A DNA stretch of 64,000 nucleotides from Cryobacterium sp. Y50 (lineage in GTDB: Bacteria; Actinomycetota; Actinomycetes; Actinomycetales; Microbacteriaceae), in assembly GCF_002929805.1 (NCBI RefSeq), contig NZ_PJJM01000102.1, forward strand, positions 108,951 to 172,950. The letters run 5' to 3'. Positions within the stretch are counted from its first letter, which is position 1; each line of letters opens with the position of its first letter. Of the stretch, positions 43,411-52,191 are shown one piece after another. Under the pieces are notes generated by a model that worked only from the letters and a program-made list of their open reading frames with translations, was not told the origin of the DNA and did not search any database. A program made the position numbers and the translations under genes.

Positions 43411-44355
43411 ATGCGCACCAGTGAAGCCTTCGAGTACGTTCTCGCCGTCGACGTTGGGGGGACCAAGGTCGAAGCCGCACTCGTGGACGACCGAGGCACA
43501 GTGCTTCCGAGCAGCCGGCACCGCGCGACGACCGGGGCCAGCGCGACCAGTGAGCAGCTCGCATCCGCTGTCAGAACTGTCATTCTGGCGACCCTCGCGA
43601 GCGTGCCGCTGGGCTATCCCCTGATCGGAGTCGGCATCGGCTGTGCCGGGCCGATTCACCTGGGTGCGGGGGCGGTGTCGCCGCTGAATCTGCCGGTATG
43701 GCGCGAGTTTGGGCTCCAGGAGCTCGTGGCCGGGCTGGTTCCCGGTCTGGACGTGCGACTGCGCATGGACGGCCTGTGCATCACGCTAGCCGAACACTGG
43801 GTGGGTGCGGGCCGGGGCGTCGACAACCTGATGGGCATGATCGTGTCGACCGGTGTCGGTGGCGGCTTGATTCTCGGCGGCGTCACGGTATCCGGGCCAA
43901 CGGGCAATGCCGGCCATATCGGCCATATCGAGGTCGGCGGCTTCTTGGATGCCTGCGCCTGCGGCGGAACCGGCTGCATTGAGGCGATCGCCTCCGGGCC
44001 GAAAACCGTCGCCTGGGCCAGATCTCAGGGCTTCACCGGCGAGTCCGGCGAGGACCTAGCGGCGGCCTACGCGGCAGCCGACCCGATCGCGATTCTGGCC
44101 GTGAAGCGCAGCGGCCGGGCCCTCGGCCAGGCGATCGCCTCCGCGGCGACGCTGCTCGACCTCGACATGGTCGCCATTGGTGGTGGTTTCTCGAATGTCA
44201 CCCCCGACCTGCTGGATTTCGCCTGCGCGGCGATCCTGGAACGCGTGCAATTCGCCTACGCAACCCGGGTACGCCTGGTGCACTCGGCTCTCTCGGGCGA
44301 CGGCCCGCTGATCGGCGCTGCGGCGTTGATTCACCGCGCAGAATTGGTGCCGTAG
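43411..44355 (+). CDS. ROK family sugar kinase
   Basis: A 314-residue ROK protein without a DNA-binding domain, hence a kinase such as glucokinase. The ATP motif is LAVDVGGTKVEAAL, the second phosphate motif is GMIVSTGVGGGLIL, and the zinc site is CACGGTGCIEAIASG. TACGAT is 6 nt before the ATG and there is no Shine-Dalgarno, so I chose ATG 43411 over an upstream TTG. It is divergent from the deo operon and convergent with the MFS gene. Confidence 0.88.
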   Translation: MRTSEAFEYVLAVDVGGTKVEAALVDDRGTVLPSSRHRATTGASATSEQLASAVRTVILATLASVPLGYPLIGVGIGCAGPIHLGAGAVSPLNLPVWREFGLQELVAGLVPGLDVRLRMDGLCITLAEHWVGAGRGVDNLMGMIVSTGVGGGLILGGVTVSGPTGNAGHIGHIEVGGFLDACACGGTGCIEAIASGPKTVAWARSQGFTGESGEDLAAAYAAADPIAILAVKRSGRALGQAIASAATLLDLDMVAIGGGFSNVTPDLLDFACAAILERVQFAYATRVRLVHSALSGDGPLIGAAALIHRAELVP

Positions 44356-44364
44356 CCGCCTGGC

Positions 44365-45588
44365 TCAGCGGGAGCGTGCCAGGTCGTCCTCGAGCATGTG
44401 CGGTCGACCGATCACCGCTCCAGCAACGAGCACGGCAAGCGCCGTTACGAGGAGAAAGACCATCGGCCAGGTCCACCCACCGCTCAGTTCATGCAACAGG
44501 CCAAAAACCAGCGGACCCAGGGCACCGAGTGTGTAACCGATACCCTGCACAAAGCTGCTGAGTGCAACCGCACCGGCGTGGGTGCGGGTGCGCAGGTTGA
44601 TGAGCACAAGAGCCAGCGGGAAGAACATTGGCCCAAGCCCGGCCAGCGACACCCAGAGCCAGGTCATGGTCTTCGGTAGGAACATTAGCCCCAGGTCGCC
44701 GATCACGAACGCGAATACGCCCACGTAGACGAGTGGGCCGATGTTCTTCAGGCGGGCGGTGAGGATCGGAATGATCAGGGCGCACGGGATGCCCATGCCG
44801 GCGTAGACCGCGAGGAGCGTCCCCGCCTGGGTAGGAGTCACCTGCGCTGCGTCGACGAGGAGCTGTGGCAGCCAAGCGAACATGGCATAGGCGTTGAGCG
44901 ACGAGGTCGCGAACACGCCGGCGATGGCCCAGGCGATCGAGGATCGCCACAGTCGACCGAGAATGGCCGCATCGGCCTCGTCGACCACGGGGCTTGGCGA
45001 TTGCTCGGTACGGTGCCGCACGAGCATGGTGATCCACGGCACCAGCGCCAGCAGAGCCAGCAGCATCCACATGCCGAGCGAAATTCGCCAGCCCGCGGCA
45101 TCCGCCACCGGAACGGCGATGAGCGGAGGAACCAGGGTGCTCAGCGACATCACGGTGGCGTACAGGGACGTGACGAGGCCGATCCGGTCCGGAAAGTATT
45201 TTTTGACCAGCGGCGGCAGGAGCACATTGCCAACGCCGAGGCCGGCGAAGGCGATGACACTGCCGATGATGAGCATGGTGATCGAGCCGGATACCCCGCG
45301 AGTGAAATGACCGACCAGGATCGCCAGGACGGCGAGCACGAGGGGCAATTCGAGGCCATGGCGACGGCTGATCATTGGGGTGAAGATGCCGAAAACGGCA
45401 AAACAAACGGGCGGAAGCATGCCGAGCACGCCGAGGGATACCGCGCTGAGCGGAATATCGACGTTGATCTCGGCGACAATCGGCGAGAGAGCGGTAACCG
45501 CACTCCGGAGATTTGCCGCGACCAGAATGATGCCCAGCAGGGCCAGGCCGCGTCCCGGCCAGAGGGGGCTGGGGGCTGCGATAGTCAC
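44365..45588 (-). CDS. MFS transporter, CynX/NimT type
   Basis: A 407-residue, 12-helix major facilitator. RGLALLGIILVAANLRSAVTALSPIV and ISRRHGLELPL fit the CynX/NimT cyanate and nitroimidazole transporter group; substrate unknown. The start is a GTG with TAGACT 6 nt upstream (45595-45600). The stop lies 9 nt from the convergent ROK gene. Confidence 0.85.
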   Translation of the reverse strand: MTIAAPSPLWPGRGLALLGIILVAANLRSAVTALSPIVAEINVDIPLSAVSLGVLGMLPPVCFAVFGIFTPMISRRHGLELPLVLAVLAILVGHFTRGVSGSITMLIIGSVIAFAGLGVGNVLLPPLVKKYFPDRIGLVTSLYATVMSLSTLVPPLIAVPVADAAGWRISLGMWMLLALLALVPWITMLVRHRTEQSPSPVVDEADAAILGRLWRSSIAWAIAGVFATSSLNAYAMFAWLPQLLVDAAQVTPTQAGTLLAVYAGMGIPCALIIPILTARLKNIGPLVYVGVFAFVIGDLGLMFLPKTMTWLWVSLAGLGPMFFPLALVLINLRTRTHAGAVALSSFVQGIGYTLGALGPLVFGLLHELSGGWTWPMVFLLVTALAVLVAGAVIGRPHMLEDDLARSR

Positions 45589-45640
45589 TCGGTCAGTCTA
45601 GGGCGCGGGGCAGGCCCGGCCAGCCGAGCGGATGCGACGG

Positions 45641-46288
45641 CTACAGCCCCGCGCGCTCCCGCCGGATACGCTCGGGGAGGTCTTTCAGCTCCTCCCAGCG
45701 TTCGGGAGCGACGAGGGCTGGCAGCAGCATGGCCCACATCTCAGTGAGACGCTGGTCGATGTCGGCCCGTTTGGTCAGCACATCGGAGACGACCTGCACG
45801 CCGGTGAAGGCCGCTGTACAGAAGTGGGCGGCCGCACGAACGTCCAGATCGGGGTTGATATCGCCGGAGGCCATCCCCCGGCCGAGGAATTCCTCGCAGG
45901 CAACCATCCAGTCGAGGTAGGGCCCGGCCACGGGGGTGGAAAAATTCACCGCTTCGATGGTCAAACGAATTCCGGCGCTCACGACGAGGTCGTCGCGCAG
46001 CTGACGCGCGAGCTCATAGGACATCGATACGAGGGCGTGCAAACCGGGGTAGTTGTCATCGAGCAGTTTCTGGCCGGCCGCCGCCGATGCCGCGTGCTGC
46101 GCGGCGATTATGGCGAGGGCGAGAGCTTCTTTGGAATCGAAGTGGAAGTACAGGGCGCCCTTGGTGACGCCAGCCGCACTGCTGACCTGTGCAAGGGACG
46201 TGCTCCCGTAACCGCGCTGCTCAAAGGCCGCTGCTGCACCGCGAATTATCGCGGCGCGCGTTTCGATCGCTCGTACTTGTTGTGACAT
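45641..46288 (-). CDS. TetR family transcriptional regulator
   Basis: A 215-residue regulator. The N-terminal domain has AAFEQRGYGSTSLAQVSSAAGVTKGALYFHFDSKEALA, the TetR helix-turn-helix, then a helical ligand domain. GFE-like tails suggest the ScbR-like subgroup seen in actinobacteria (receptor of butyrolactone type), which I cannot confirm. GGGAG precedes the ATG. It is divergent from a PLDc_N-type gene, and a palindrome lies near that gene's -10. Confidence 0.87.
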   Translation of the reverse strand: MSQQVRAIETRAAIIRGAAAAFEQRGYGSTSLAQVSSAAGVTKGALYFHFDSKEALALAIIAAQHAASAAAGQKLLDDNYPGLHALVSMSYELARQLRDDLVVSAGIRLTIEAVNFSTPVAGPYLDWMVACEEFLGRGMASGDINPDLDVRAAAHFCTAAFTGVQVVSDVLTKRADIDQRLTEMWAMLLPALVAPERWEELKDLPERIRRERAGL

Positions 46289-46325
46289 TGGATCTCCCGG
46301 AAAATGCTCGAGTTTCTAGAATACC

Positions 46326-46382
46326 GGGGGCGACGACCCCCCTCGAATCCCCCGAGGGCCTCGACCGCACCCCCTTTTGGGG
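46326..46382. other. Cluster of G/C hairpins between TetR and PLDc_N genes
   Basis: Two tight hairpins: GGGGG-CGACGA-CCCCC (46326-46341) and CCCC-TTTT-GGGG (46371-46382), both within 60 nt in the divergent intergenic region. They lie upstream of both genes, so they are unlikely to be simple terminators. Confidence 0.5.
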
Positions 46383-46437
46383 CTATGCCCACGTGCCAGT
46401 CTCCAATCACCAATACCTCATTGCGCGCAACAATAAA

Positions 46438-46453
46438 CATACTGTTTGGTATG
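46438..46453. promoter_or_regulatory. Candidate TetR operator over a -10 element
   Basis: CATAC-N6-GTATG is a perfect palindrome (46438-46442 and 46449-46453). It overlaps TATGGT (46450-46455), the probable -10 of the leaderless PLDc_N gene that starts at 46463. The nearby divergent TetR gene is the obvious candidate binder. Confidence 0.4.
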
Positions 46454-46462
46454 GTTTTGGGC

Positions 46463-46681
46463 ATGGAGAACATCGGCGTTCACGACTGGGTCGGCATCCT
46501 GGTGGCAGTACTCGCCGGGCTGGTCGTGCTCACTCTTTCCCTCGTCGCCATCATGCAGATCGGGCGTGCCGCACACCTGAGTCCAACCAAGCGCACCAAC
46601 TGGGTTCTCGCTGTGCTGCTCGCCCCGGTGTTCGGCGCGACCGCCTGGTTCGCCGTCGGTAACCGGCTCCGACTGGACTAA
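46463..46681 (+). CDS. Small PLDc_N-domain membrane protein
   Basis: A 72-residue protein with two helices (WVGILVAVLAGLVVLTLSLVAI and WVLAVLLAPVFGATAWFAVG). The NWVLAVL...ATAWFAVGNR pattern is the PLDc_N (phospholipase D nuclease N-terminal) module found alone in many actinobacteria. It is only a membrane anchor; no catalytic domain follows. The ATG at 46463 has TATGGT 7 nt upstream; an in-frame ATG at 46451 lies inside the palindrome. Confidence 0.75.
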   Translation: MENIGVHDWVGILVAVLAGLVVLTLSLVAIMQIGRAAHLSPTKRTNWVLAVLLAPVFGATAWFAVGNRLRLD

Positions 46682-46694
46682 ACCAGGCCCGGAA

Positions 46695-47630
46695 TTACGG
46701 GCCCAGGATCGTGCGCACCCGCGCCACGTCGTCGCGAATCTGTTTGATCAGCGGGTCGATGCCCACGTAGGCGACCATGCCGCGAATCCGCTCAACGAAC
46801 GCAACGTCGACGACGCGGTCGTAGAGGTCTAACTCGGTCTCATCGAGCACGTAGGCCTCGACCTGCTTCTGTGCCACTCCGTCGAAGGTGGGATTGTTGC
46901 CAACCGAAATCGCCGCCGGATAGCGAGCACCGGCATCCGTCAGCCAACCGGCGTAGACGCCGTCGGCCGGAATCAGCCCCTCGGAATCGGCGGACAGGTT
47001 CGCGGTGGGAAAACCCAGCTCGCGGCCGCGGGCTGCGCCGTGTACCACCATGCCTCGCACGGTCGGCAGATGACAAAGCAGGTCTCCAGCCGCACGCACC
47101 GCACCAGTGGCGAGCAATTCGCGAATCCAGGTGGACGAGACCCGCCGTTCACCGTCGGGTTTCACGTCCTCGATCAGTCCAACGGTGTAGCCGTATTCGA
47201 GGCCGAGTTGCCGCAGCAGGGCAACATCACCGGCCCCCTTGGCTCCAAATCGAAAGTCACAACCGACGAGCACGAACCGGGCGTGCAGAGCGGTGACCAG
47301 AATGCTTTCGATGAACTCGCGCGGTGGCAGGCTTGACAGGGCGTGGTTGAACTCGAGCAACAGGGTCGCGTCAACCCCGGTCTCGGCGATCAGTTTGAGT
47401 TTCTGCTCTGCGCTGACGAGCGTGCTCGGGCAGTTTTGCGGCGAGAGCAGGGCGAGCGGATGCCGGTCGAACGTCACGACGACGGCCGCCAGCTGCTCGC
47501 GCTCGGCGACGGTCTGGAGCTCGGTGATGACCGCACGGTGTCCGGCATGCACGCCATCGAACTTTCCGATGCTCACGGCCGAGTCGGGCCAGTCGCTCGG
47601 TACGGACTCGACACCGTTCAGAATCTTCAT
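46695..47630 (-). CDS. ribF: Bifunctional riboflavin kinase/FAD synthetase
   Basis: A 311-residue enzyme. The N-terminal nucleotidyl transferase has SIGKFDGVHAGHRAVI and the C-terminal flavokinase has GRELGFPTANL and VEAYVLDETELDLYD. It makes FMN and FAD. The ATG at 47630 overlaps the stop codon of the upstream membrane gene (ATGA). It is in a cluster with truB, as in many actinobacteria. Confidence 0.94.
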   Translation of the reverse strand: MKILNGVESVPSDWPDSAVSIGKFDGVHAGHRAVITELQTVAEREQLAAVVVTFDRHPLALLSPQNCPSTLVSAEQKLKLIAETGVDATLLLEFNHALSSLPPREFIESILVTALHARFVLVGCDFRFGAKGAGDVALLRQLGLEYGYTVGLIEDVKPDGERRVSSTWIRELLATGAVRAAGDLLCHLPTVRGMVVHGAARGRELGFPTANLSADSEGLIPADGVYAGWLTDAGARYPAAISVGNNPTFDGVAQKQVEAYVLDETELDLYDRVVDVAFVERIRGMVAYVGIDPLIKQIRDDVARVRTILGP

Positions 47631-48067
47631 GCGCGCCCCTCGCTCACGGGCGCGACGCGGTGGCGGGCGAGCCACCACATGCCCAGCAGAGGCAGCACGA
47701 GGGGAATAAAGAGGTATCCACTGCCGTAGATCGACCAGACGGTCGCGTGCTCGAACAGCGCCGGATCAACCAGACTCAGGGTGCCAACGACGAGTACGCC
47801 AAGCATTTCAAAGCTGATCGTGATCCAGGCGATGCGATACCAGCGAATGCTGCGCCGCATCAGGGCCACCGTGGCCACGATGTAGACCACCGCGGCGAGA
47901 GCAGACAAGGCATAGGCGAGCGGGGCTTCATCGAAGGCTCGCACGATTTGTACGAAGGACCGGCCGGTGGCGGCGAGGGCCAGCACGCCATAAACGGCGA
48001 TGAGGAGTCGACCGACGCCCCTCACCCGCTTGGCGGAGGCGGGCTTCTCAGTCGGGGATTCTGTCAT
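47627..48067 (-). CDS. Four-helix membrane protein between truB and ribF
   Basis: A 146-residue protein with four predicted helices (LLIAVYGVLALAATGRSFV, AYALSALAAVVYIVATVALM, ITISFEMLGVLVVGTLSLV, GYLFIPLVLPLLGMWWLARH). Unknown function; similar genes sit in this location in relatives. The ATG at 48067 is preferred; a GTG at 48091 is the alternative. Its stop overlaps the ribF start. Confidence 0.72.
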   Translation of the reverse strand: MTESPTEKPASAKRVRGVGRLLIAVYGVLALAATGRSFVQIVRAFDEAPLAYALSALAAVVYIVATVALMRRSIRWYRIAWITISFEMLGVLVVGTLSLVDPALFEHATVWSIYGSGYLFIPLVLPLLGMWWLARHRVAPVSEGRA

Positions 48068-48144
48068 CGCTCTGTTGTAGTCATAACTCACTCGTCATCT
48101 GGTTAAATAATTATTGCAGCTTCCGCGAGGCAGCCGGAACCGGG

Positions 48145-48513
48145 TCAGCTCCCCTGAACGTTCCAGATCTGGTTCATGCGGTAGAGCATGACGGCGACAG
48201 ACAGGCAGCTCACACCGAGGATGACGGTGCTCCAGCGGCTACGCTCGACCAGCGCCCAGAATCCGGCCACGACCGGCAGCGCAATGGCACTGACCAGGTA
48301 GGTGTAAAACTCGAGCAGACTGCCGGTGGCGTCGTTGCCGGCCAGTGGCGCCGCAATCGCGGCAGCAAGCTGCACGATGAGCAGCAATTCGACGAGGGCG
48401 GCCGCGCCCATGGTGAGGTCGGTGGGTTTGCGTCCCAGCAGGCCGAGGATGACGCAGAGCACTCCGCCGGGCACGGCGATTCCCAGCTGCAGCCAGGTAA
48501 ACCATTCGATCAT
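48145..48513 (-). CDS. Membrane protein after truB
   Basis: A 122-residue protein with about four helices (LQLGIAVPGGVLCVILGLLG, MGAAALVELLLIVQLAAAIAA, TYLVSAIALPVVAGFWALVE, WSTVILGVSCLSVAVML). The ATG overlaps the truB stop (ATGA) so it is coupled to truB. Function unknown. Confidence 0.72.
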   Translation of the reverse strand: MIEWFTWLQLGIAVPGGVLCVILGLLGRKPTDLTMGAAALVELLLIVQLAAAIAAPLAGNDATGSLLEFYTYLVSAIALPVVAGFWALVERSRWSTVILGVSCLSVAVMLYRMNQIWNVQGS

Positions 48514-49454
48514 GAGCCCTGTTCCGGTTCGATGACGGATGCCGGCGGCTCGGCTATTTTGCCAGGAAGATCTGGCGGAAAGTTCAGCAGCGACTTGGCC
48601 TGGCCGCCGCGATACTCGACCAGTCCGACCAGGCGGCCATCCGGTGCAATGGCGGCGACCGGACCGGTGCGGGTGGTGTCTTCCTTCACGGTAATGCGTT
48701 TGCCATGTCCGAGGTCGATGGCTTGCTCCGCGGACAGGTCGAGACGCGCCAGCAGCCGGGTGGCGGCATCCGCTGGAGAAATGAGGTTGGCGACGACATT
48801 GATCTGCTCGAGGGTAGCAGCGTTCTCGATGCGGAACGGGCCGATTCTGGTGCGGCGCAGAACGGTGAGGTGGCCGCCAACGCCGAGCGCCACACCGAGG
48901 TCGCGGGCGAGCGCACGAATGTAGGTGCCGGAGCTGCACTCGACGCGCACCTCGAGGTCGAGAAAACCGTCGCCGGGCGTGCTTGCGAACAGTTCGAAAC
49001 CACTCACCGTGACCGGGCGCGAGGGCAGCTGCACGTCTTCGCCGGCACGTACCCGGGCGTAGGCCCGCTTTCCGTCTACCTTGATGGCGCTGACGGCGCT
49101 CGGCTGCTGGCTGATATCGCCGGTGAGGTTTTCAATGCCGGCGGCCACTGCTTCGGGGGTGATCGCGGCGACTTGTTCAACCGGTGCGCGAGTGAGTTCA
49201 TCGCCCTCGGCGTCATCAGTCGTGGTGGACTGTCCCAAGCGAATGGTCGCGAGGTATTCCTTGCCCTGACCGACCACGTAGGTGAGAAGCCGAGTTGCGC
49301 TGTCGATGCCGAGCACGAGCAGGCCGGTGGCCATCGGGTCGAGGGTACCGGCGTGGCCGACCTTGCGGGTTCCGGCCAGGCGCCGGGTTCGGGCGACAAC
49401 GTCATGGCTCGTCCAGCCCTGCGCCTTGTCAATGAGGAGGAGGCCGCTAGTCAC
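48510..49454 (-). CDS. truB: tRNA pseudouridine-55 synthase
   Basis: A 314-residue enzyme. The catalytic Asp is in VGHAGTLDPMATGLLVLG, and LLIDKAQGWTSHDVVARTRR, the family's N-terminal motif, follows the GTG start. GTYIRALARDLG is the third block. It converts U55 in the T loop of tRNA. TACCCT lies 6 nt before the GTG at 49454. In most actinobacteria truB directly follows rbfA; here they are 3.3 kb apart. Confidence 0.95.
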   Translation of the reverse strand: MTSGLLLIDKAQGWTSHDVVARTRRLAGTRKVGHAGTLDPMATGLLVLGIDSATRLLTYVVGQGKEYLATIRLGQSTTTDDAEGDELTRAPVEQVAAITPEAVAAGIENLTGDISQQPSAVSAIKVDGKRAYARVRAGEDVQLPSRPVTVSGFELFASTPGDGFLDLEVRVECSSGTYIRALARDLGVALGVGGHLTVLRRTRIGPFRIENAATLEQINVVANLISPADAATRLLARLDLSAEQAIDLGHGKRITVKEDTTRTGPVAAIAPDGRLVGLVEYRGGQAKSLLNFPPDLPGKIAEPPASVIEPEQGS

Positions 49455-49511
49455 TTCTAGAGGGTACCAGCGTGGAACGCCCTCGCCCGAAACGCAATCT
49501 AGGCTGGGGCT

Positions 49512-50525
49512 ATGCAAATTGCTGTGATCGGCGCCGGCGCCCTGGGCGGTCTCTACGCGACCCTGCTCGCCCGGGCCGGCCACGATCTCACCATCACGGC
49601 CCGCGCGGTGGCCAGGTCTCTGATTCAAGAGAACGGAATCCGACTCACCGGAGGATACGGGGATGCGCAATGCCGCGTGCAGGTGCAGGAGACTCTGACC
49701 GAAACTCCGGATCTGACACTGGTCTGCACGAAGGCGCAGGATGCCACGGCCGCCATCGCCGAGAATGCCGAGCCGCTCGACGGCTCACCGGTGATCGTCG
49801 TGCAGAACGGGCTCGACGGGCTGCGAATAGCCCAGAACCTGCTGCCGAACTCGGAATGCTTCGGTCTGCTCACCCTCATCGCCGCGCATTACATTGGGCC
49901 GGGTCGCGTGCGGGTCACCACCTCAGCATCGAGCTACCTCGGTCGCGGTGACGGCAAAGCAGATGCTGCCACCCAGCACTGGCAGGCGGTGCTGGACGAG
50001 GCGTTTCCCACTGTCGCCACTGACAACTTCGTGGGCGCCCAGTGGACCAAGCTCGTAGTGAACATGCTCAACGCTTTGCCGGCCATCACCGGGCTGAGCG
50101 TGCAGGCGGTCATCGCCGATGCACCGCTGCGCCGAATTCTGACCGCAAGCATGCAGGAGACCGTGCAGGTGGGCATGGCTCGCTACGTCACCTTTGGGTC
50201 CCTGCAGGGGATGAGCGATCGCAGCCTGCGCGTGTTCGCACGGCTGCCGATGGCCCTCGGACAGACCTTGCCGCTGCGCATGGGCGCAAAAATGGGTGCG
50301 GTCGCCAATCTGGGGTCGACCCTGCAGAGCATCAAGCGGGCCCACCTGACCGAAATCGACCACCTCAACGGTGCTGTCGTGCGTCAGGCCGAGCTGGCGG
50401 GAAGACCGGCACCGGTCAACGCTCTCCTGACCGCGCTGGTGCACGAGGTGGAGAGCAGCCGGGTATTCCTGAAACCAGACGAGGTCGTGGCCCAGTTCGA
50501 TCAGCTCACCACCACCAGCCACTAG
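49512..50525 (+). CDS. Ketopantoate reductase family protein
   Basis: A 337-residue NADPH-dependent reductase. IAVIGAGALGGLYATLLARAGHDLTITAR binds the cofactor, KAQDATAA and NGLDG precede the catalytic domain, whose Lys is in AQWTKLVVNMLNALPAI. Its reaction in pantothenate synthesis would be ketopantoate to pantoate, but several paralogues of this family have other substrates. TAGGCT lies 6 nt before the ATG. It is divergent from truB and ends in a 4-nt convergent overlap with the next gene. Confidence 0.87.
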   Translation: MQIAVIGAGALGGLYATLLARAGHDLTITARAVARSLIQENGIRLTGGYGDAQCRVQVQETLTETPDLTLVCTKAQDATAAIAENAEPLDGSPVIVVQNGLDGLRIAQNLLPNSECFGLLTLIAAHYIGPGRVRVTTSASSYLGRGDGKADAATQHWQAVLDEAFPTVATDNFVGAQWTKLVVNMLNALPAITGLSVQAVIADAPLRRILTASMQETVQVGMARYVTFGSLQGMSDRSLRVFARLPMALGQTLPLRMGAKMGAVANLGSTLQSIKRAHLTEIDHLNGAVVRQAELAGRPAPVNALLTALVHEVESSRVFLKPDEVVAQFDQLTTTSH

Positions 50526-51133
50526 CAGCGGTCGGTTAAGACCCGACGTGGAAGGTCGGCGTTGGTGTTGTCGACGACCGCCGAGACTATGTCCCGCGGG
50601 TGCACATCGGCGAGGTACTGCCGGTCGGATTCGCTTCCTGACACCGATTCGAGCAGTACGCTGAACAGCCACAGCCCGTGCAACTCCGGTCGATTGCTGT
50701 AGGCACCGTCAACGATGAGAATGGCGTCGGCCGGGGCGGTTTGCCAGGTCGGTTGAATCCAGGCATCCCGGTCGGGGTCGAATTCTTCGGTGACGAACCC
50801 GGTACTGCCGCCCAGGCGAAAGGGTTCGACGAGTACGCGGCGCAGTGTCGAGTAGTCGTATCCGACCCGATACAACCGCTCCGAAACATCGAGGCGGTCT
50901 CCGCCGAGGCGCTGTTGCTCGGCGCGCGAGTGCTGAAAATTACGTAGGCTGGCTCGAAACGTGGGGTGTTCGCTCTCGCGGAAGACGGCCGCGAGGTCGT
51001 CGGCGAAGCTGACGCGACCCGCTCTCTCATTGCCGTCGACGGCAATGATCGTGCGACCTCGGCCGTAATTGTGCAGAATCTCGGCGGCCAGGGTGCGCAG
51101 AAATTCGATCCGGGGTGTGGAAACCAGCTTCAT
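50522..51133 (-). CDS. Degenerate uridine-kinase-like protein
   Basis: A 203-residue protein related to the actinobacterial uridine kinase-like family (IEFLRTLAAEIL, YDYSTLRRVLVEPFRLGGSTGF, WQTAPADAILIVDGAYSNRPELHGLW). The P-loop reads VDGNERAGRVSF, where functional relatives carry GAGKTTF: the Lys is Arg and the Thr is Val. The next motif reads ASLRNFQ where relatives have an acidic ASxDDFH. ATP phosphoryl transfer is therefore doubtful. TAGGCT lies 6 nt before the ATG at 51133. The gene overlaps the convergent reductase by 4 nt at its end. Confidence 0.75.
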   Translation of the reverse strand: MKLVSTPRIEFLRTLAAEILHNYGRGRTIIAVDGNERAGRVSFADDLAAVFRESEHPTFRASLRNFQHSRAEQQRLGGDRLDVSERLYRVGYDYSTLRRVLVEPFRLGGSTGFVTEEFDPDRDAWIQPTWQTAPADAILIVDGAYSNRPELHGLWLFSVLLESVSGSESDRQYLADVHPRDIVSAVVDNTNADLPRRVLTDRC

Positions 51134-51156
51134 GAAACGAGCCTAGATTAGAACGG

Positions 51157-52191
51157 ATGAACATCGCGCCCTCGAGTCATACCGCCGCGTTGAAGAACGC
51201 GCCCGATGTGCCCGTCACAACTGCTGGAACCGGAGACAACGCAGCTCCTGAAGTCGTTGTTGGCACGGCGGCCGGCAGTAGGACGGCTCGCGGCAGCGCC
51301 GCAGGCTACCGAGCAGCGGATATCAGCACCACGCTCAACGCCTGGTTCCTGGCGAACGCCCGCGACCTGCCATGGCGCCGCGAGGGATTCGGCGCCTGGG
51401 GAATCCTGGTGAGCGAATTCATGCTGCAACAAACCCCGGTGAACCGGGTCATCCCCCGGCTGCAGGAGTGGCTGGCGCGGTGGCCGACACCCGCCGATCT
51501 CGCTGCGGTGCCGCCAAGCGAGGCGGTGCGCGCCTGGTCCAGCCTCGGGTACCCGCGACGCGCCTTATGGTTGCACGCTGCCGCCGTGCAGATCACCGAG
51601 CAACACGGCGGCGTTGTGCCCTCCGACATCGATGCGCTGCTCGCCCTGACCGGGATCGGGGACTACACCGCGCGCGCGGTGGCAGCGTTCGCGTATGGCC
51701 ACCGGCATCCGGTCGTCGATACCAACACGCGGCGGGTGATCGCCCGTGCCATCGCCGGTTCAGGGGAACCCGCACCCCCCAGCCGCGGTCGTGACCTCGA
51801 GGCGATGGGTGCTCTCTTGCCGCAAAGCGCCCTCGAGGCGGCGCTGTTCAACGCAGCGATCATGGAACTCGGCGCGGTCGTCTGCACCAGCCGCGGTCCG
51901 AACTGCGACATCTGCCCGATCCGGAATGACTGTGCCTGGCGGGCCCTCGACTATCCCGAATACACCGGAACGCGCAAGACCGTGCAGAAGAAGTTCGCGG
52001 GCAGTGACCGGCAGGTGCGCGGCCTGATCATGGCCGAGCTGCGCTCTACCCACCGCGGCGTGACGGACGCCGAGATTGACTCGCTCTGGCCCGACGCGGC
52101 TCAGCTGCAGCGCGCACTGCACAGCCTCGTAGCCGACGGCCTCGCGGTCGACTCTCCCGACGGCTATACCCTGCTCGACGGAATATTATGA
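51157..52191 (+). CDS. mutY: A/G-specific adenine DNA glycosylase
   Basis: A 344-residue HhH-GPD glycosylase. The catalytic Glu is in SEFMLQQTPVNRV, the helix-hairpin-helix in ALTGIGDYTARAVAAFAYG, the Asp in VVDTNTRRV, and the iron-sulfur cluster is C-x6-C-x2-C-x5-C (CTSRGPNCDICPIRNDC). It removes adenine opposite 8-oxoguanine. The first 50 residues are a low-complexity lead. TAGATT is 7 nt before the ATG. The C-terminal Nudix-like domain is missing, as in many actinobacterial MutY. It overlaps the dihydrofolate reductase gene by 4 nt. Confidence 0.95.
   Translation: MNIAPSSHTAALKNAPDVPVTTAGTGDNAAPEVVVGTAAGSRTARGSAAGYRAADISTTLNAWFLANARDLPWRREGFGAWGILVSEFMLQQTPVNRVIPRLQEWLARWPTPADLAAVPPSEAVRAWSSLGYPRRALWLHAAAVQITEQHGGVVPSDIDALLALTGIGDYTARAVAAFAYGHRHPVVDTNTRRVIARAIAGSGEPAPPSRGRDLEAMGALLPQSALEAALFNAAIMELGAVVCTSRGPNCDICPIRNDCAWRALDYPEYTGTRKTVQKKFAGSDRQVRGLIMAELRSTHRGVTDAEIDSLWPDAAQLQRALHSLVADGLAVDSPDGYTLLDGIL

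Noticed and set aside
46371..46382. Terminator reading from the CCCC-TTTT-GGGG hairpin
   Set aside because: Both flanking genes point away from it, so there is no transcript to end here.
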